64,000 nucleotides of DNA, taken from the NCBI GenBank assembly GCA_013407085.1, contig JACCGJ010001750.1, positions 1 to 64,000 of the forward strand, read 5' to 3'. A program made the position numbers and the translations under genes. The notes beneath the pieces are model-generated. The model searched no databases and had not been told where the DNA came from. It saw only the letters and a program-made list of their open reading frames with translations. Source of the stretch: Atriophallophorus winterbourni. Lineage: Eukaryota; Platyhelminthes; Trematoda; Plagiorchiida; Microphallidae. How positions within the stretch are numbered: position 1 is the first letter of the stretch; each line of letters starts with the position of its first letter. Shown piece after piece: positions 36,409-47,436 of the stretch.

Positions 36409-36699
36409 CTATTCGAGGAACAAAATTTTCTTACATTAATATATAAATACAAATTGTGATTGGATGATGATTCAACTGAAAACAGTAAGCATGATAAACC
36501 GTTGAACTCAGAGGTTGAACGATTTTGTTGTGATGTTTATAAAAAATTATACATGAAGCACTTTTTTAACGAATTTGAAGGAACAATGACAGGTTTTAGC
36601 CTCAGCATAAGCGCTGCTAGTCTATCGTGCAAAACTACCAAAAAGTTAACGTAGCATTTTGCGCATGATTGCGGAGGCAGAATCTATTACACATTATTT

Positions 36700-37990
36700 G
36701 GTGTCGGTTTAGTATGTGATCTACATAAGAAATATGATCTACTGAAAAGAATTTATGTAATACAATCACACTTAACAATATACCGTGTGAATATCCTTTA
36801 AAAAAGAAACAAAAAGCATGTCTTCATTTGAGTGTAGTATCTTCCAGCTAATAAAGTTTAAATGGGATTGCAATGTGTGTATTGGAACTTCTCTCATCTT
36901 TTTGAGAATACGAATTTTAGCATCTAGCCAAGATCGTTCAATGTTTTGCGTATGTGTTCCTTCTTGATGATTAATAAGGCTTTGCTGGTGGTTGACGGTG
37001 GAGTGATTGAAATGGCGATTTAGAGTCGAGTAGGCGGGGCATTCATCTGAATGTATGACAAAGCCTTCTTGAACCTCTCTTCGAATAATTGGTTCTAAAG
37101 TAGCTCGGTCTCTTTTTTCAACATGAAAGTAACGACAATCCAAGACACTTCAAAGGCCAAAAACCCACTGCCCGTCTATTCTTCGTTTGTGGTTTCTGTT
37201 GTTTACTACATCCGATTCACTATCAGTTGGTTCGGCTCTTTCATCACCATTAAGAAGACAACCTCGATTGTATTTTCTTCTTCCAGCTTGGTCTTTTTGA
37301 ACAGGATTTGTTTCAGTTCCCACCATTTGACCTCGCTTATTGACTGCCACTATTGAAGAGCAAAATTCTCAACACATGTTGAACCAATCACATATAGTTT
37401 TCTTGTTACTTCCAGTCATAAATAAATCATAAATCCAATGACAAATCCTTTAAAAAATAATAAACCAATTCCAAAAATTTCTCACAGTGTTAGCTTACAA
37501 TTGATTTTATTATTAAGGTCAGTATAGCTGAATAAGATATTTCCATGACGAACAGATCTAAATGTCTGACAGCCCTTCCTTGTGCAGCGGAAAACAGGAC
37601 GGCTTTCACTTTTTATTTTCCTTCGCCTTTCAACCATTTCTCCTCCACATTTTCTGCAAGGAGCAATATCAACTGGTTCTTCAAGAAGTTGATAGCGCCT
37701 AAGAAATTCCGTGGCAGCTACTTCATCTCGGATAACTTGTGTGTACAGGTCGTTAGCTCAAATCATGGACTGACGTGATCTGGATTTGAATTCAGGTTCT
37801 TATCAATTAAAACAAACTTTTAAAATGCTTAGCAATCAAAACAAACGAGCAATTTATTAATATTATATATTTAACACGAGCATATTAATATTTAATAATA
37901 TTTGTCAATTTCAAACCAATTTATTAATATTTACGTAGATCACAAGCCAAACTAGAAATATGTAGGTATATCACATACTAAACCCACACC
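36700..37990 (-). mobile_element. Merlin DNA transposon with 8-bp target duplication
   Basis: A 1291-base element. Its ends are 25-bp inverted repeats with two mismatches (left GGTGTCGGTTTAGTATGTGA..., right the inverse of GGTGTGGGTTTAGTATGTGA...). The octamer cattattt flanks it directly on both sides (36692-36699 and 37991-37998). An 8-9 bp duplication and an IS1595-like transposase define the Merlin superfamily, first described in schistosomes. It sits in the intron between e9 and e10 in the sense of the host gene. Confidence 0.93.
36772..37755 (-). pseudogene. Merlin transposase (IS1595/ISXO2-like), nearly intact pseudogene
   Basis: The N-terminal zinc ribbon at ~37560-37690 reads CRKCGGEMVERR...RCTRKGCQTF. 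The DDE core begins near 37300 ('VQKDQAGRRKYNRG', first catalytic Asp likely in VQKD with two residues missing nearby), continues through DGQWVFGL, then 'FVIHSDECPAYSTLNRHFNH' (second Asp) and 'GTHTQNIERSWLDAKIRI' (Glu of HTQxIE). Lesions: an in-frame TGA at 37150-37152 between WVFGL and the downstream part, and no continuous frame between the zinc ribbon and the core. The element is therefore probably unable to move by itself. Confidence 0.85.
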
Positions 37991-37998
37991 CATTATTT

Positions 37999-39532
37999 CT
38001 AGTGATGTTTGACTAGGAAGGTTATAGTCCCACTGGTTTGTGGTACTAAGTTTTACGAATAGGCACAATAACAGCCCACGAGACATTGGATTAAATCCCA
38101 CCGATACAGAATCTTTTCTCTTTGAATGAATCACTGGTCTTTCAAAATTGACACGACAGTCTTTTCTGGTTAGTATACCGATGCCGTTAGCACAGATAGG
38201 CAAAACGAAAATTAACATTATTTGAATCAGTTTAGCTGCTCTTCAAAGTGTATACGCTACTTGGTCATAGATGCCATTTTAATACTAATACAAAAGCATT
38301 TTGAGCACAATATATTCCTCCAGAAAAGTTCACGTAACCTTCTTGTGTCCTATACACTATATGTACTATAAATACCGAAGATATTGTAAATGTATACTTT
38401 CATACCATAAACTACATACTGACACATGAAATTTTACCTTTTTCATTTATATTGTAGATAATTTTACTCTTTAATTAAAGCCGTTGCGGTGTTTTGCCCT
38501 GCGCCAAACTGCGAAGATTTCGAAAATCTCAAGTAATCGTTTTTTTTAGCAACACGCACAAAATACGTAAACTATTTTCAAAAGACATGACACGTGAATG
38601 AATGAAAAGAGGAGGAATCAAGTTAAACTTCTACCCCGTCATCGTGCGTAAATTTTGATGATTTAAAACCCTCACGTAATCCGTGATTTAAAACGACGCC
38701 AGATTCAAACGATGGCGCCGAAATGATGGTGAGCGTGAATTTCGAGAACGACGATGGGTTTCCACCAGAAATGTTTCAAAAAATAGATCATGAATTCATA
38801 TTTTGCCCAATCATTTAACGCTTTTCATCTTGGTATACGAACATTTTAAATTTTACGGTTAAAGTTGATAGCTCATAGTATCTACTAATAGTAAACCGAA
38901 TTGACTAATTTGTCATCATTGCTGATCACTACAAATTTTTAAATCGTGATTAACGTATCCAACAGCATCCGGAAGATAATATGGAATGGATAAAGGCCAC
39001 GTGAACACTGGGATCACTCGTTCCGTGAGCACAATAAGCGACGACGGACAATCACGTGCAACTTACAGCAATACTTCAAGGTCATGGGACATGATCGTTC
39101 TGTGCACACCTGATTGGCGCCGAGAGCGAGCAAATAAGATTTTTTGTATTGTATCACATTCACCCGGTTATTGTGTGCACAGTTGACTAAACAGGTTTGA
39201 CCGTGTCAACACAACCCTAACGGCGGTTTGACAGTTTAATGTTGTGTACCACACTTCATTATTTCAAGGCACGCGGAACATGAACGTACTCGCTATATTC
39301 AATGAGTTCAGAACAAAAATTAATTGTCGTACGTTGTGTACATTGGAGAATCGTACATTTAATACATTCACTGATGGATTTTGCGAGAAGGAAAGTGGCG
39401 TACGAATAAAGGCCGGCTATGAAACAGAACGCTAACTGAATTTATTTATTGCACATGTGAAGCTAAGTAACGCGGAATTCAATAAGACACTACAAAACTT
39501 TAAAGGATAACTCAAAACTGCGGGCGACGTAC
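37999..39532. other. Intron sequence, nothing recognised
   Basis: The rest of the e9-e10 intron. AT-rich; no element ends or domain seen. Confidence 0.4.
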
Positions 39533-39647
39533 AGCGATCTGTTCCATCCACGAACGGACATTGCCGAATGTTTCGGGTGACGTGACATCATACATGATCA
39601 CTACACCATCGACCTTGCGAAAATAAGATCTCACAATGCTTCGGTAT
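39533..39647 (-). CDS. Exon e9: Rab GTPase switch II to helix 3 exon
   Basis: 115 bases. The acceptor is TTGTCTTTCAG and the donor ATCGCT/GTACGT. It reads YRSIVRSYFRKVDGVVIMYD, then 'VTSPETFGNVRSWMEQIA'. The frame is open for 15 more bases past the donor before a stop, but the GTACGT donor keeps phase with e10. SYFRK.DGV is the signature that points to RASEF. Confidence 0.9.
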
Positions 39648-39906
39648 CTGAAAGACAAATCAGAACGAATGGTGCTGAAAATCAATAATCTATTTACCTT
39701 TATGCTACACACACACCGGAAATGGGAACGGAAATATAAGAATATAAGCTCAAACTTATCGAGACAGTGGATACATTGAAGGGCACTGTTTAGGAAACAT
39801 TTAATGGAATTGTAAATCCGGTCCATCATGGATTCAAATATGAAGTACACGATAATTTGAGTTATCTAACCAACAAAGTTCGATTCAGAAGATAACAAAT
39901 CTTATC

Positions 39907-40680
39907 GCATCATCATCATCATCATCAATATATACAGCATTACACTGGTAGCAAGTACCACGTGCTTAGTTGCCATACAACCACGACACAGTAAAAAAAT
40001 TCTAAAAAGAGGGGGAATGGCGGTACCTAAAATGCTACTTAACCTGTAGAGTTGGCACAGACATACTGGGATAAGGTGCCCATAACTAGAATCAAACATG
40101 CATTCAAGCAAGTATTGTGAGCACGTAGAGCGACATCAGCATGACAGATTCCTTGCAGCTTTCACTGTGAGGTATCATAACAAGCTTTACTTGACACTTC
40201 ACAGGGCAACAAACAAGATTTATCAAACACTCCAAGATGTCTACAAAAAGACCGCCACTGAATACGATTTGAGCCATATCACTAAGAGTAGTATGTCACT
40301 TCCAATTCTGATGACTGCGACTTGAACATGGGAGATGAGTCTCAACAACCGCAGCTAGTTTAACTGTCAAGTTGTCATCTGCTTGAGCCAAGTCATAATC
40401 TGGCCACCTTTACATCGGTGCCATTCCGAGTTAGGAGTGACAAACAAAACCGCGTTCGGAAAATGATGATATCCCATTCGTAATATGTGACCTAACCAGC
40501 GAAGTCAATGTGCTTTAACTAGTTTTTGATATTTACATCGATGCCAAAGATTCTACTACGAATAGTTGCGTTACGTATCCGATGGTGCCAAGTAACTACA
40601 ACGATGGCGCGGGAACAGCGATTGTCAATGCCTTGCAGACGTCTTCATTCTTCTTTTCTAAGTGTCTCTTTAATAAGATT
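39907..40680 (-). mobile_element. 5'-truncated RTE-like LINE (family A), old copy
   Basis: It begins at its 3' end with the same tail as the full-length copy at 50.68 kb ((CAT)n on the plus strand, then 'acagcattacac.ggtagc..gtacc'). It follows that copy through the 3' UTR and the C-terminal coding region ('gagcgacatcagcatg.cag.ttccttgc.gctttcactg', 'gtgacc.aaccagcg'). Many substitutions and indels are present. The 5' end of the match is near 40680. It lies in the e8-e9 intron. Confidence 0.7.
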
Positions 40681-41104
40681 TTACACTACATTTATATCAG
40701 CCATGCTTACGGTTAATTTTCCACACACATTTTTCTTTTTCCAGCCTTATTGCTTTTAATAATTTCTAACGCTCCTATGTAAACGAAGGAATACGTATGC
40801 CCTGCACACTTTAACTGTTGTGCACGTTTGATATTTTGAACGATGGATGTTTGCCGTGCCAATCGGAATACATTTAAGTGAATACAGAAATGATATGCTT
40901 TACAAAGCGTGCAGTTTGAATTTTAGTTTATCCTCATCACAACCCTCGATGCAGTTCGATATCGATGGTAGATAAACAATCGAAGCTATCCTAGTTTGGA
41001 AGATAAGAATTGCAATTCAAATCTTTCCACAATATGATAGCGCTTATAAATTGTTCAGTGATCTTTGTGTGGTTGAATTAAACTTGTTTCCGAAAATTCA
41101 TATC

Positions 41105-41190
41105 ACCCAAGCAACATATCTGAGTTGATGTACTGGTTCAAGTTGATCATTTTCAACCGTGATGAGGAGAATACACTCAACCTCGAGTAA
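41105..41190 (-). mobile_element. Short relic of LINE family B
   Basis: The minus reading ILLITVENDQLEPVHQLRYV matches the 'FPIITVGNCQLEAVHHFSYLG' region of the 33-kb LINE. No further homology could be followed on either side. Confidence 0.45.
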
Positions 41191-42074
41191 CAATCGAACT
41201 TCTACCAATACTGTTTGTAAAGCAAATGGTTTTTGCGTACCGAGAATAAGCAGCACATTAGAGGATGATTTCGCTCTCGGAAGTGAACTGGCGGGATGCC
41301 ATGTTCAGTAACCAACCTTTCACGTTTTTTCACTTCCCCTAAATTGGTTTGTGTGTCTCATGGGACAGCTTATTCGTGCGAGTATTTGAACCAGCTCCAT
41401 TAAACTCACCGTAAACCACTGGTAAGTCAATACAAAGAACTAACAACTTTACCGAAAATGTTAATAATGCTGTATCAGGAAACAGATGGGGGTTGGTTCA
41501 TATTACCGAAAGATGCCACGTCAAGGTTCCGAAGAAATTTCATCTCCTCATTTGTAAAGAGTTCGCAGGGGGTATTAAGAAGAGTGATCATTCGAAATTA
41601 TTGCAGTTCCCACGATCATGTTTTGCCATTACAAATATCTTGTGTAACGAAATCCTCATGAAACCATTAAAGAATTTAATAAAAATACGTTCTGATGAAC
41701 TCCAGTGGGATTCGCCAAAAGTTTGAACGCTAAGTCCAATTTTTGATTAAAATTAACAAAGGCAACCGTTCGATTTTAGTAATATACCATTACCCATTTC
41801 CAGTAGATTTTACTCATCTGACGATGTGATTTGCACCAATGATTTACCCTGGATCCAATTCAGAAATAAGACAGTTGTTCAAGTATTGCGATTTTCGTGG
41901 CAATTATAGTCACGTCATTGCTGAGCGCCCATCTTGGGCTGCAATAAAATAACTGAGGCAAAATGATACATAGACCACTCCAGATGCCTGGCAAGATTCT
42001 TCCAAACACGATCTCAAGTCGATAATCAACAGAACCACAACAACCAAATATCATCAGCAAACTTTTTGCCATAC

Positions 42075-42156
42075 TTTTCTTGACCTGCTGTGTCCCATAT
42101 TTGAATTGAGTACACCGTGTTGTCGACTCGTAAATTCCGGGTCCTGAAATCCACAC
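42075..42156 (-). CDS. Exon e8: Rab GTPase switch I to G3 exon
   Basis: 82 bases. The acceptor is CTTCCCTCAG and the donor GAAAA/GTATGG. With the split Gly codon it reads GVDFRTRNLRVDNTVYSIQI followed by WDTAGQE and the first part of Lys. GVDF after the G2 Thr and WDTAGQE (G3; Gln is the catalytic residue) are diagnostic of active Rab proteins. Confidence 0.9.
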
Positions 42157-42429
42157 CTGAGGGAAGAATCAGTAACATGAATTGTTTAAATCAAACCAAA
42201 ACAATACACCGTACAAATAACCGTAAATTCATGTTTATCGTATGTCCGTGGATAAGTTAGAAGGTTAAATCTTTGTAATTTTGGCTACTCAAACTGGCTT
42301 GGAACGTTCCAACGATTCCTGAACGTCAGAGACTTTAATCGTACAGCGTGTTAATTTTCTTCTCAACTCAATCGCTGGATTTTCAAAACATAGCACCAAG
42401 AAGAACCTCAATAGACAAAGTTATACTTT

Positions 42430-42560
42430 CAAGTCACTGTTAAATTGTTCCTAAGACACAGGCTGATCAAATACAGAATCACAAAGCGATTCCCGGCCGG
42501 GTTCTCAAGATGCTTATGAATCACTATTGTATTGTGATGCTCACACATCAACTATTCATC
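42430..42560 (-). repeat. Relic of the hammerhead repeat family (diverged subfamily)
   Basis: On the minus strand 'catcttgag...ggaatcgctttgtgattctg...aggaac' matches 31360-31450 and 31545-31620. No ribozyme core is preserved. Confidence 0.4.
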
Positions 42561-42639
42561 ATTTGGTTTGTAAACGCTCAATGACTGAAAGCAACGTCTT
42601 AAGGTATTTTCAAACGCGTGTATTTTAGCGAAACGGATA

Positions 42640-42890
42640 CGAAAACCTTATGCACGGTGTAAAGCGTCGTCTGCAAGCTGGGGAGGAGCATACACAGTTC
42701 TTGGCGTGCAACTGACGGAATACAACCGAGTTCTGACTTTGTTGCCAGCGCTGCGGGAGAGATTGTTCCTCCCAAATAGGACTGTTTAGTCATTCCAAAA
42801 GCTGCAAAACTTGAACATTCACGCGATTGTGATGTACGTCCATGGTCGAAATCGACCGAATGAGGCCAACGACAATACATTGTCGGGTAG
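42640..42890 (+). mobile_element. LINE family B 3' end fragment
   Basis: The plus reading 'VKRRLQAGEEHTQFLA' and the following 3' UTR ('ggactgtttagtcattc', 'catggtcgaaatcgaccga.tgaggccaac') match the 3' ends at 60.9 kb and 63.1 kb. It is 5'-truncated, with stops in frame. Confidence 0.65.
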
Positions 42891-44414
42891 CTCAGAGCGG
42901 CCTGAGCGACGTTCAGTCTCGCCAGTATAGGCGACAGATAACCCACCGGGTCAGACGCTAGTTCGTTACAGTTATTTCTTCGTGCCAGAGGTTGAAATTT
43001 GAGGTCAAGTGGTCATTCCAACTGCGCGCTGCTGGAGTTCTGACATTTTGGCGCAGCCAACACGATGAAATCACTATTCCGCACGGTGATATCACGCGCC
43101 CCTATTCGTTTTATCAACGTGAGTTACCACTGGGGATGCGAACAACACAACATATCGGCTAGTTCCCTTTGTTGATGGGCTATGTAACGGCGAACGCGTT
43201 TCATATTGAGACGAATTTTCGGTACATTCACTTTTTGATGCAATGTGCATATTTATCATCTTAGCGACAGACCAATAGAGAAAGTATGACCAGCGCAAAC
43301 CAGTTTACTGTCAACAATTTATGGGAGATCAGTCGAGATGAGACAGACGTGAAAGCATTGAAAATATTCTCTGATTGCCGATCAATTTTGAAACAATTTT
43401 GATGAAAAGTTTCACGTTAACGCTGCTGTTAAACAGGGTGCTCTGGAAAACAGAATCACAACCACTGGAACGCTTATTAATTAAAAACTGAGAATCAACG
43501 GGAGGACGAGTGCGCTCCTGCACAGATATGGTACGGCTAATAATATTGATATTTGGGGAACCAGGTACAGTTATAGAGAGGGAAATGTGAGTAAATCGCT
43601 AATTAATAACTACTCACAATTTCATTAAGAAACGACTGAATATTTTACGCACATCAAAGTGCTGACCGGCCATTTTGCTGAGTCCTTATGACGACAACAA
43701 TAAGGCAAACCTATGAACAAGCACTTAGTAACATCGTTTCTCACATTTTCAGTAGTATTTTACCACCTAAATGAATTTGAAATAAATTAACTAGATGTTT
43801 TGGTGTTTCGATTTGCGCTCAATTAGAGATTACAGTTAAATATTTGCAACAACATTATAACAGAAGCACTGTGTAATTCTATCCTCCCACAGTGGTACAC
43901 TGCACTAAATGTTTCCGGTTTTTGCGATTGTCAAACAGCTTTAACAAGTATGGTTACAGTGAGCATTGAGCCGCGAATGTACAAAGTATCAAGTTAAAAA
44001 GCACGCTTCGTAAGGTTCATGCAACTAACCGGACCACATAGTGCTAACGGGCCAAGCGATGTCACGATTTTGTTGCCGGTTACAACAACCACACTTACAA
44101 TACTCAGTTCGCAGTTCAGTTCGCCCTTATCAGTTTGAGACAGCGAGGCTAGGCTCAAGGCGCATTGAACGAGTGGCAAGGAGGGAGTTCACGTAAGAGC
44201 AATCGTGCAGTGCTTCTGTTGTGTGCGGCTAACGCCGTGCTAAATTGATTTGCCACCGGTAGCGAGCAGAAACACACTGGAGTCTCGCTGCCATTGCCAC
44301 TTCTATTGCTATTTTATTTCTCATATCTGTCTAGACCTGCCCAACCGGACAGTATCATGCCCCACGGGCAATCGATGACCGTTCGACACTTTGACTGAAT
44401 CAGGTTTATGCTTT

Positions 44415-44692
44415 CATACATACATACATACATACATACATACATACATACATACATACATACATACATACATACATACATACATACATACATACATACA
44501 TACATACATACATACATACATACATACATACCTACATACATACATACATACATACATACATACATACATACATACATACATCCATACATACATACATACA
44601 TACATACATACATACATACATACATACATACATACATACATACATACATACATACATACATACATACATACATACATACATACATACATACA
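44415..44692. repeat. (CATA)n microsatellite, 278 bp
   Basis: About 69 tetranucleotide units with two single-base interruptions (near 44531 and 44581). Because 4 is not a multiple of 3, it reads as Tyr/Ile/His/Thr or Met/Tyr/Val/Cys repeats in several frames; these are not genes. It lies in the e7-e8 intron. Confidence 0.97.
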
Positions 44693-44891
44693 GAGGGAAA
44701 CATAGTTTGAAAGTAAAATCACTGTTAATTAGGGTTCCTATGACGACAACAACGGTGTTCAAAAACAAAAGCATAAATTGATTCATGATCAAGCGTTAGA
44801 ATATTCTACATCGTTGTAGCGGACAACCCCGCACTCTTAAAAAAAGTTAAACAGTCGGATAAAAGGTGGCTTGGGAAAGCCGCGTACGTAC

Positions 44892-45042
44892 CAACCGTTG
44901 CTCTCAAACGCGGATAGAAGATTCCATCACAAAACTGATGCATGAAGCTCGATTTACCGACACCCGTGTCCCCCACAAGAATGACCTTGTAGATGCGTTC
45001 TGGAGCTTTCGGTGTCTTTGGGGGTTCTTGCGATAAGGGACT
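44892..45042 (-). CDS. Exon e7: Rab GTPase G1/P-loop exon
   Basis: 151 bases. The acceptor is TTTCACAACAG and the donor GTTG/GTACGT. After a Pro-rich lead (SPLSQEPPKTPKAPERI) comes beta-1, YKVILV, and the P-loop GDTGVGKSS, which binds the nucleotide phosphates and Mg2+ (Lys and first Ser). Then 'FMHQFCDGIFYPRLRATV' runs into switch I; the Thr of RATVG is the expected G2 threonine. The tetranucleotide microsatellite lies about 200 bases downstream of its donor. Confidence 0.9.
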
Positions 45043-45113
45043 CTGTTGTGAAATTTACGTTGTGTAGAATCTTTTGAAGTATCATAGCACAAAACACAAG
45101 GCGTGTTACTTAC

Positions 45114-45222
45114 TGTAAGGCATTCGGTAATGCTCTCCGTTCCGGAGCGTGCTGAAGAATCTGAATGCGTTCCAGAAAAATGGGAACTGAACTTACTCTC
45201 TTCTTGTTGTGCCATTGCGAAC
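45114..45222 (-). CDS. Exon e6: Ser/Thr-rich linker of RASEF-like gene, possible internal start
   Basis: 109 bases. The acceptor is GGTTTTGAAG and the donor CTTACA/GTAAGT. It reads FAMAQQEESKFSSHFSGTHS, then SDSSARSGTESITECLT: a flexible, phosphorylatable linker between coiled coil and GTPase. The Met codon at 45215 lies in a good initiation context (G at -3, G at +4), so a second promoter could make a short protein that is little more than the Rab domain. The intron after it is only 71 bases, far shorter than the others. Confidence 0.7.
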
Positions 45223-46500
45223 CTTCAAAACCAAAGTAATGGATTTATTTACTAAGAATGTATCCCAATCAACTACGAGAAAAGTATACAAAATTGAAAA
45301 ATTGTTGAATGCACATGGCAAACTTTGATAATCGAGTAACCAAATCTTTACTCTTTATGATTTGAGCATCGACCTTTTATGAGCAACAACACGTAGTTTC
45401 TTTCATAAAGTATGTTTGATTCGAAGACGGTAAAGCAAATTCGGAGAAAATTTGTTAATTTTTTCGAGTTTCGCAGCACAAAGGTAATATTCACTGTTGC
45501 GCTTGTTTGAATACGTTATTACGCACGATATTTTAACTTCTTTTTGATTGCCACCGCAAACATTCGAGAATGAGTCGAAGCTTGACAAGTTGAACAACAT
45601 CTTTTCACAGGGTAAAAAAGTAAAATGCCAAAGCCTATTTTCGAAATTATCTCTTGTTGCGCACAGAAAATATGTCATCTCATAACAAAATTTAGTCACG
45701 TGGCTGCTTACATTCAATGAATGAACTGACAAGTTCACACTGCGCCGACAACTCCCGAACAGTTCAACATCGTGGAGAAGAGCAAGGCGTGTGAACATCA
45801 AGAAGGCAATACTCATTTATCATGAGCGACTTGATATCGTCTCATTAAAGCAGTCAGCTTTAACCCTTTGTCTACGGTAATTGGTTGTACGTAATTAATG
45901 ATATTTTTGTGTTATTCTGCTTAATTATGGCATAAATAAAACATGATTAATCTTTATGGATCAGATGCCAGCAGCCACCTGACAAGTGCACTCCGATGGT
46001 GACTGAAGGTACCGACGGCAGCTACTGAACAATCGACTGCTTGTTTGAGGTGATAACTAGAGTTACCGTCAGTAGACAAAAGGTTAACCCATGACCTGTT
46101 GTGCTAACCTTATTCAACAGGTTTCAAATTTTATCTAGTTCAATATGAATTCCAACACATGTGGCTTGGTAAAATATTAGTTTAAGAGAAGGACTTGTTA
46201 AATTGTAAATGTGTAACTTAAAGGTTTTGAAACATGAGAACAATATCAAAGTGCCTGTGGACATTTATCTTTCGGTCAATTTAGTGTGAGGATAAAAGCA
46301 GTGTAACAAGAAGTGGAACGAAGCTCAGGCAAATTGAGCGACAGCAAACATCGATGTCATCCATGTAGTCACGTAGTTCAATTATGAACCGCAAAGTAGC
46401 CAGCGTCAAAATTTATTGAATATTGTACAAAACGTCCTCATTTGCATACATATCAATCACACACCCCACCATGCACATTAGGATTTTTTCATTACCGCAT
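45223..46500. other. Intron sequence, no feature called
   Basis: Contains a 137-residue minus-strand open frame (45403-45816) without domain, splice sites or repeat match; not called. A short hammerhead-family relic ('aggttaaccc..gacctgttgtgctaaccttattcaacagg') is at about 46080-46130. Confidence 0.35.
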
Positions 46501-46504
46501 ATGC

Positions 46505-47091
46505 ATGTGTGGGCACATGTGATGGAATATTCCATCCAAGCCTGGGCACCATGGCTGAGGAAGGACATCGAACTACTCGACAGGATTTATCATCGTGCAA
46601 CAAAGTTGGTCTCCCGGTACAGAAATTTGCCTTTCACAGAGCAAATGCTAAAGCTGAAGCTACACGATTTTACCCAACGGCGGATACGCAGTGACCTTAT
46701 GTTGACCTTCAAAATCCTGCATTCTGTAAACCATCCCCTTAAACACTTGCTAAAGCCCAATGACCTTACTCGAACACGAACACATTCAAAGGCTATAAGC
46801 ATTCCGCATTCTCGATTGGATATACGTCGTAATTTTTTCTCGGTAAGAATTTGTTTCACTTGGAACTATTTGCCTGAAGAAATCACACGATCAGAATCTG
46901 TTGAGGTTTTCGCTTTCAAACTCGATGAGTTTATGACGAACCATGCGGTATGCGAGTGTCCCTATTGATTTTCGAGATATTATATATTTTTTATATATTT
47001 TTATATGTTCCATATACCTTGTCATCCTATGGTTATTGTTAGGCTTAATGCTTTTTCTACCATACAATTTTCTGAGTTCTGAGTTCTGAGG
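46505..47091 (+). mobile_element. CR1-like LINE 3' fragment, best preserved copy
   Basis: Plus-strand open frame (to 46968) with MEYSIQAWAPWLRKDIELLD, 'RIYHRATKLVSRYRNLPF', 'SDLMLTFKILHSVNHPLKHL' and 'NFFSVRICFTWNYLPEEITR', ending 'VCECPY' then stop. This is the post-RT C-terminal region of CR1-type LINEs. The 3' UTR ends in TTCTGAG heptamers (47070-47091). The upstream part of the open frame (46423-46500) is flanking DNA. It is opposite in strand to the host gene and lies in the e5-e6 intron. Confidence 0.8.
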
Positions 47092-47140
47092 TTGGTCGTG
47101 TCTACCTTATCCAACAGTGGCACACAAACGCAAACCTTGC
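47092..47140 (+). repeat. Hammerhead-family fragment abutting the CR1 tail
   Basis: 'ggttggtcgtgtctaccttatccaacagtggcacacaa' matches the non-ribozyme half of the array monomer and starts exactly where the CR1-like heptamer tail stops. Confidence 0.5.
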
Positions 47141-47367
47141 TTATTTAATATTATTCGTTTACTTATTCATTTTATTTTTGGCATAAGTTCACTGTTCGAA
47201 TCTCAAGAACAAAACCAAGATCTAGACATTGTGATTATTGTAGCAAAAGATAGGTAGGTAATTCTAGTTCGAACATGTTAAAAAAGAAGTTGTCTGAAAT
47301 AGCGACGATTGGCTGGACAGTTAGCAGCTAAAATATTTTCAACAAACCATTCTACATACAAACTTAC

Positions 47368-47436
47368 CTCAGAGATTGCAACTGAGCATAAAGATGCAAC
47401 TTCTCTTCTTCTTGGTTTAACAATTCTCGTTTATCA
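47368..47436 (-). CDS. Exon e5: coiled-coil segment of RASEF-like gene
   Basis: A short exon of 69 bases. The acceptor is TTATCTTCAG and the donor CTGAG/GTAAGT. Its first base completes the Leu codon left by e4, and the peptide DKRELLNQEEEKLHLYAQLQ then SL/R continues the coiled coil. It ends with two bases of an Arg codon completed by the first base of e6. Confidence 0.75.

Noticed and set aside
44314..44792. Several overlapping ORFs of ~100-130 residues made of MYVC or HTYI repeats
   Set aside because: They are translations of the CATA microsatellite in different frames and not genes.
45403..45816. 137-residue minus-strand open frame in the e5-e6 intron
   Set aside because: No domain, no splice sites in phase with neighbouring exons, and no repeat match; probably a chance open frame.
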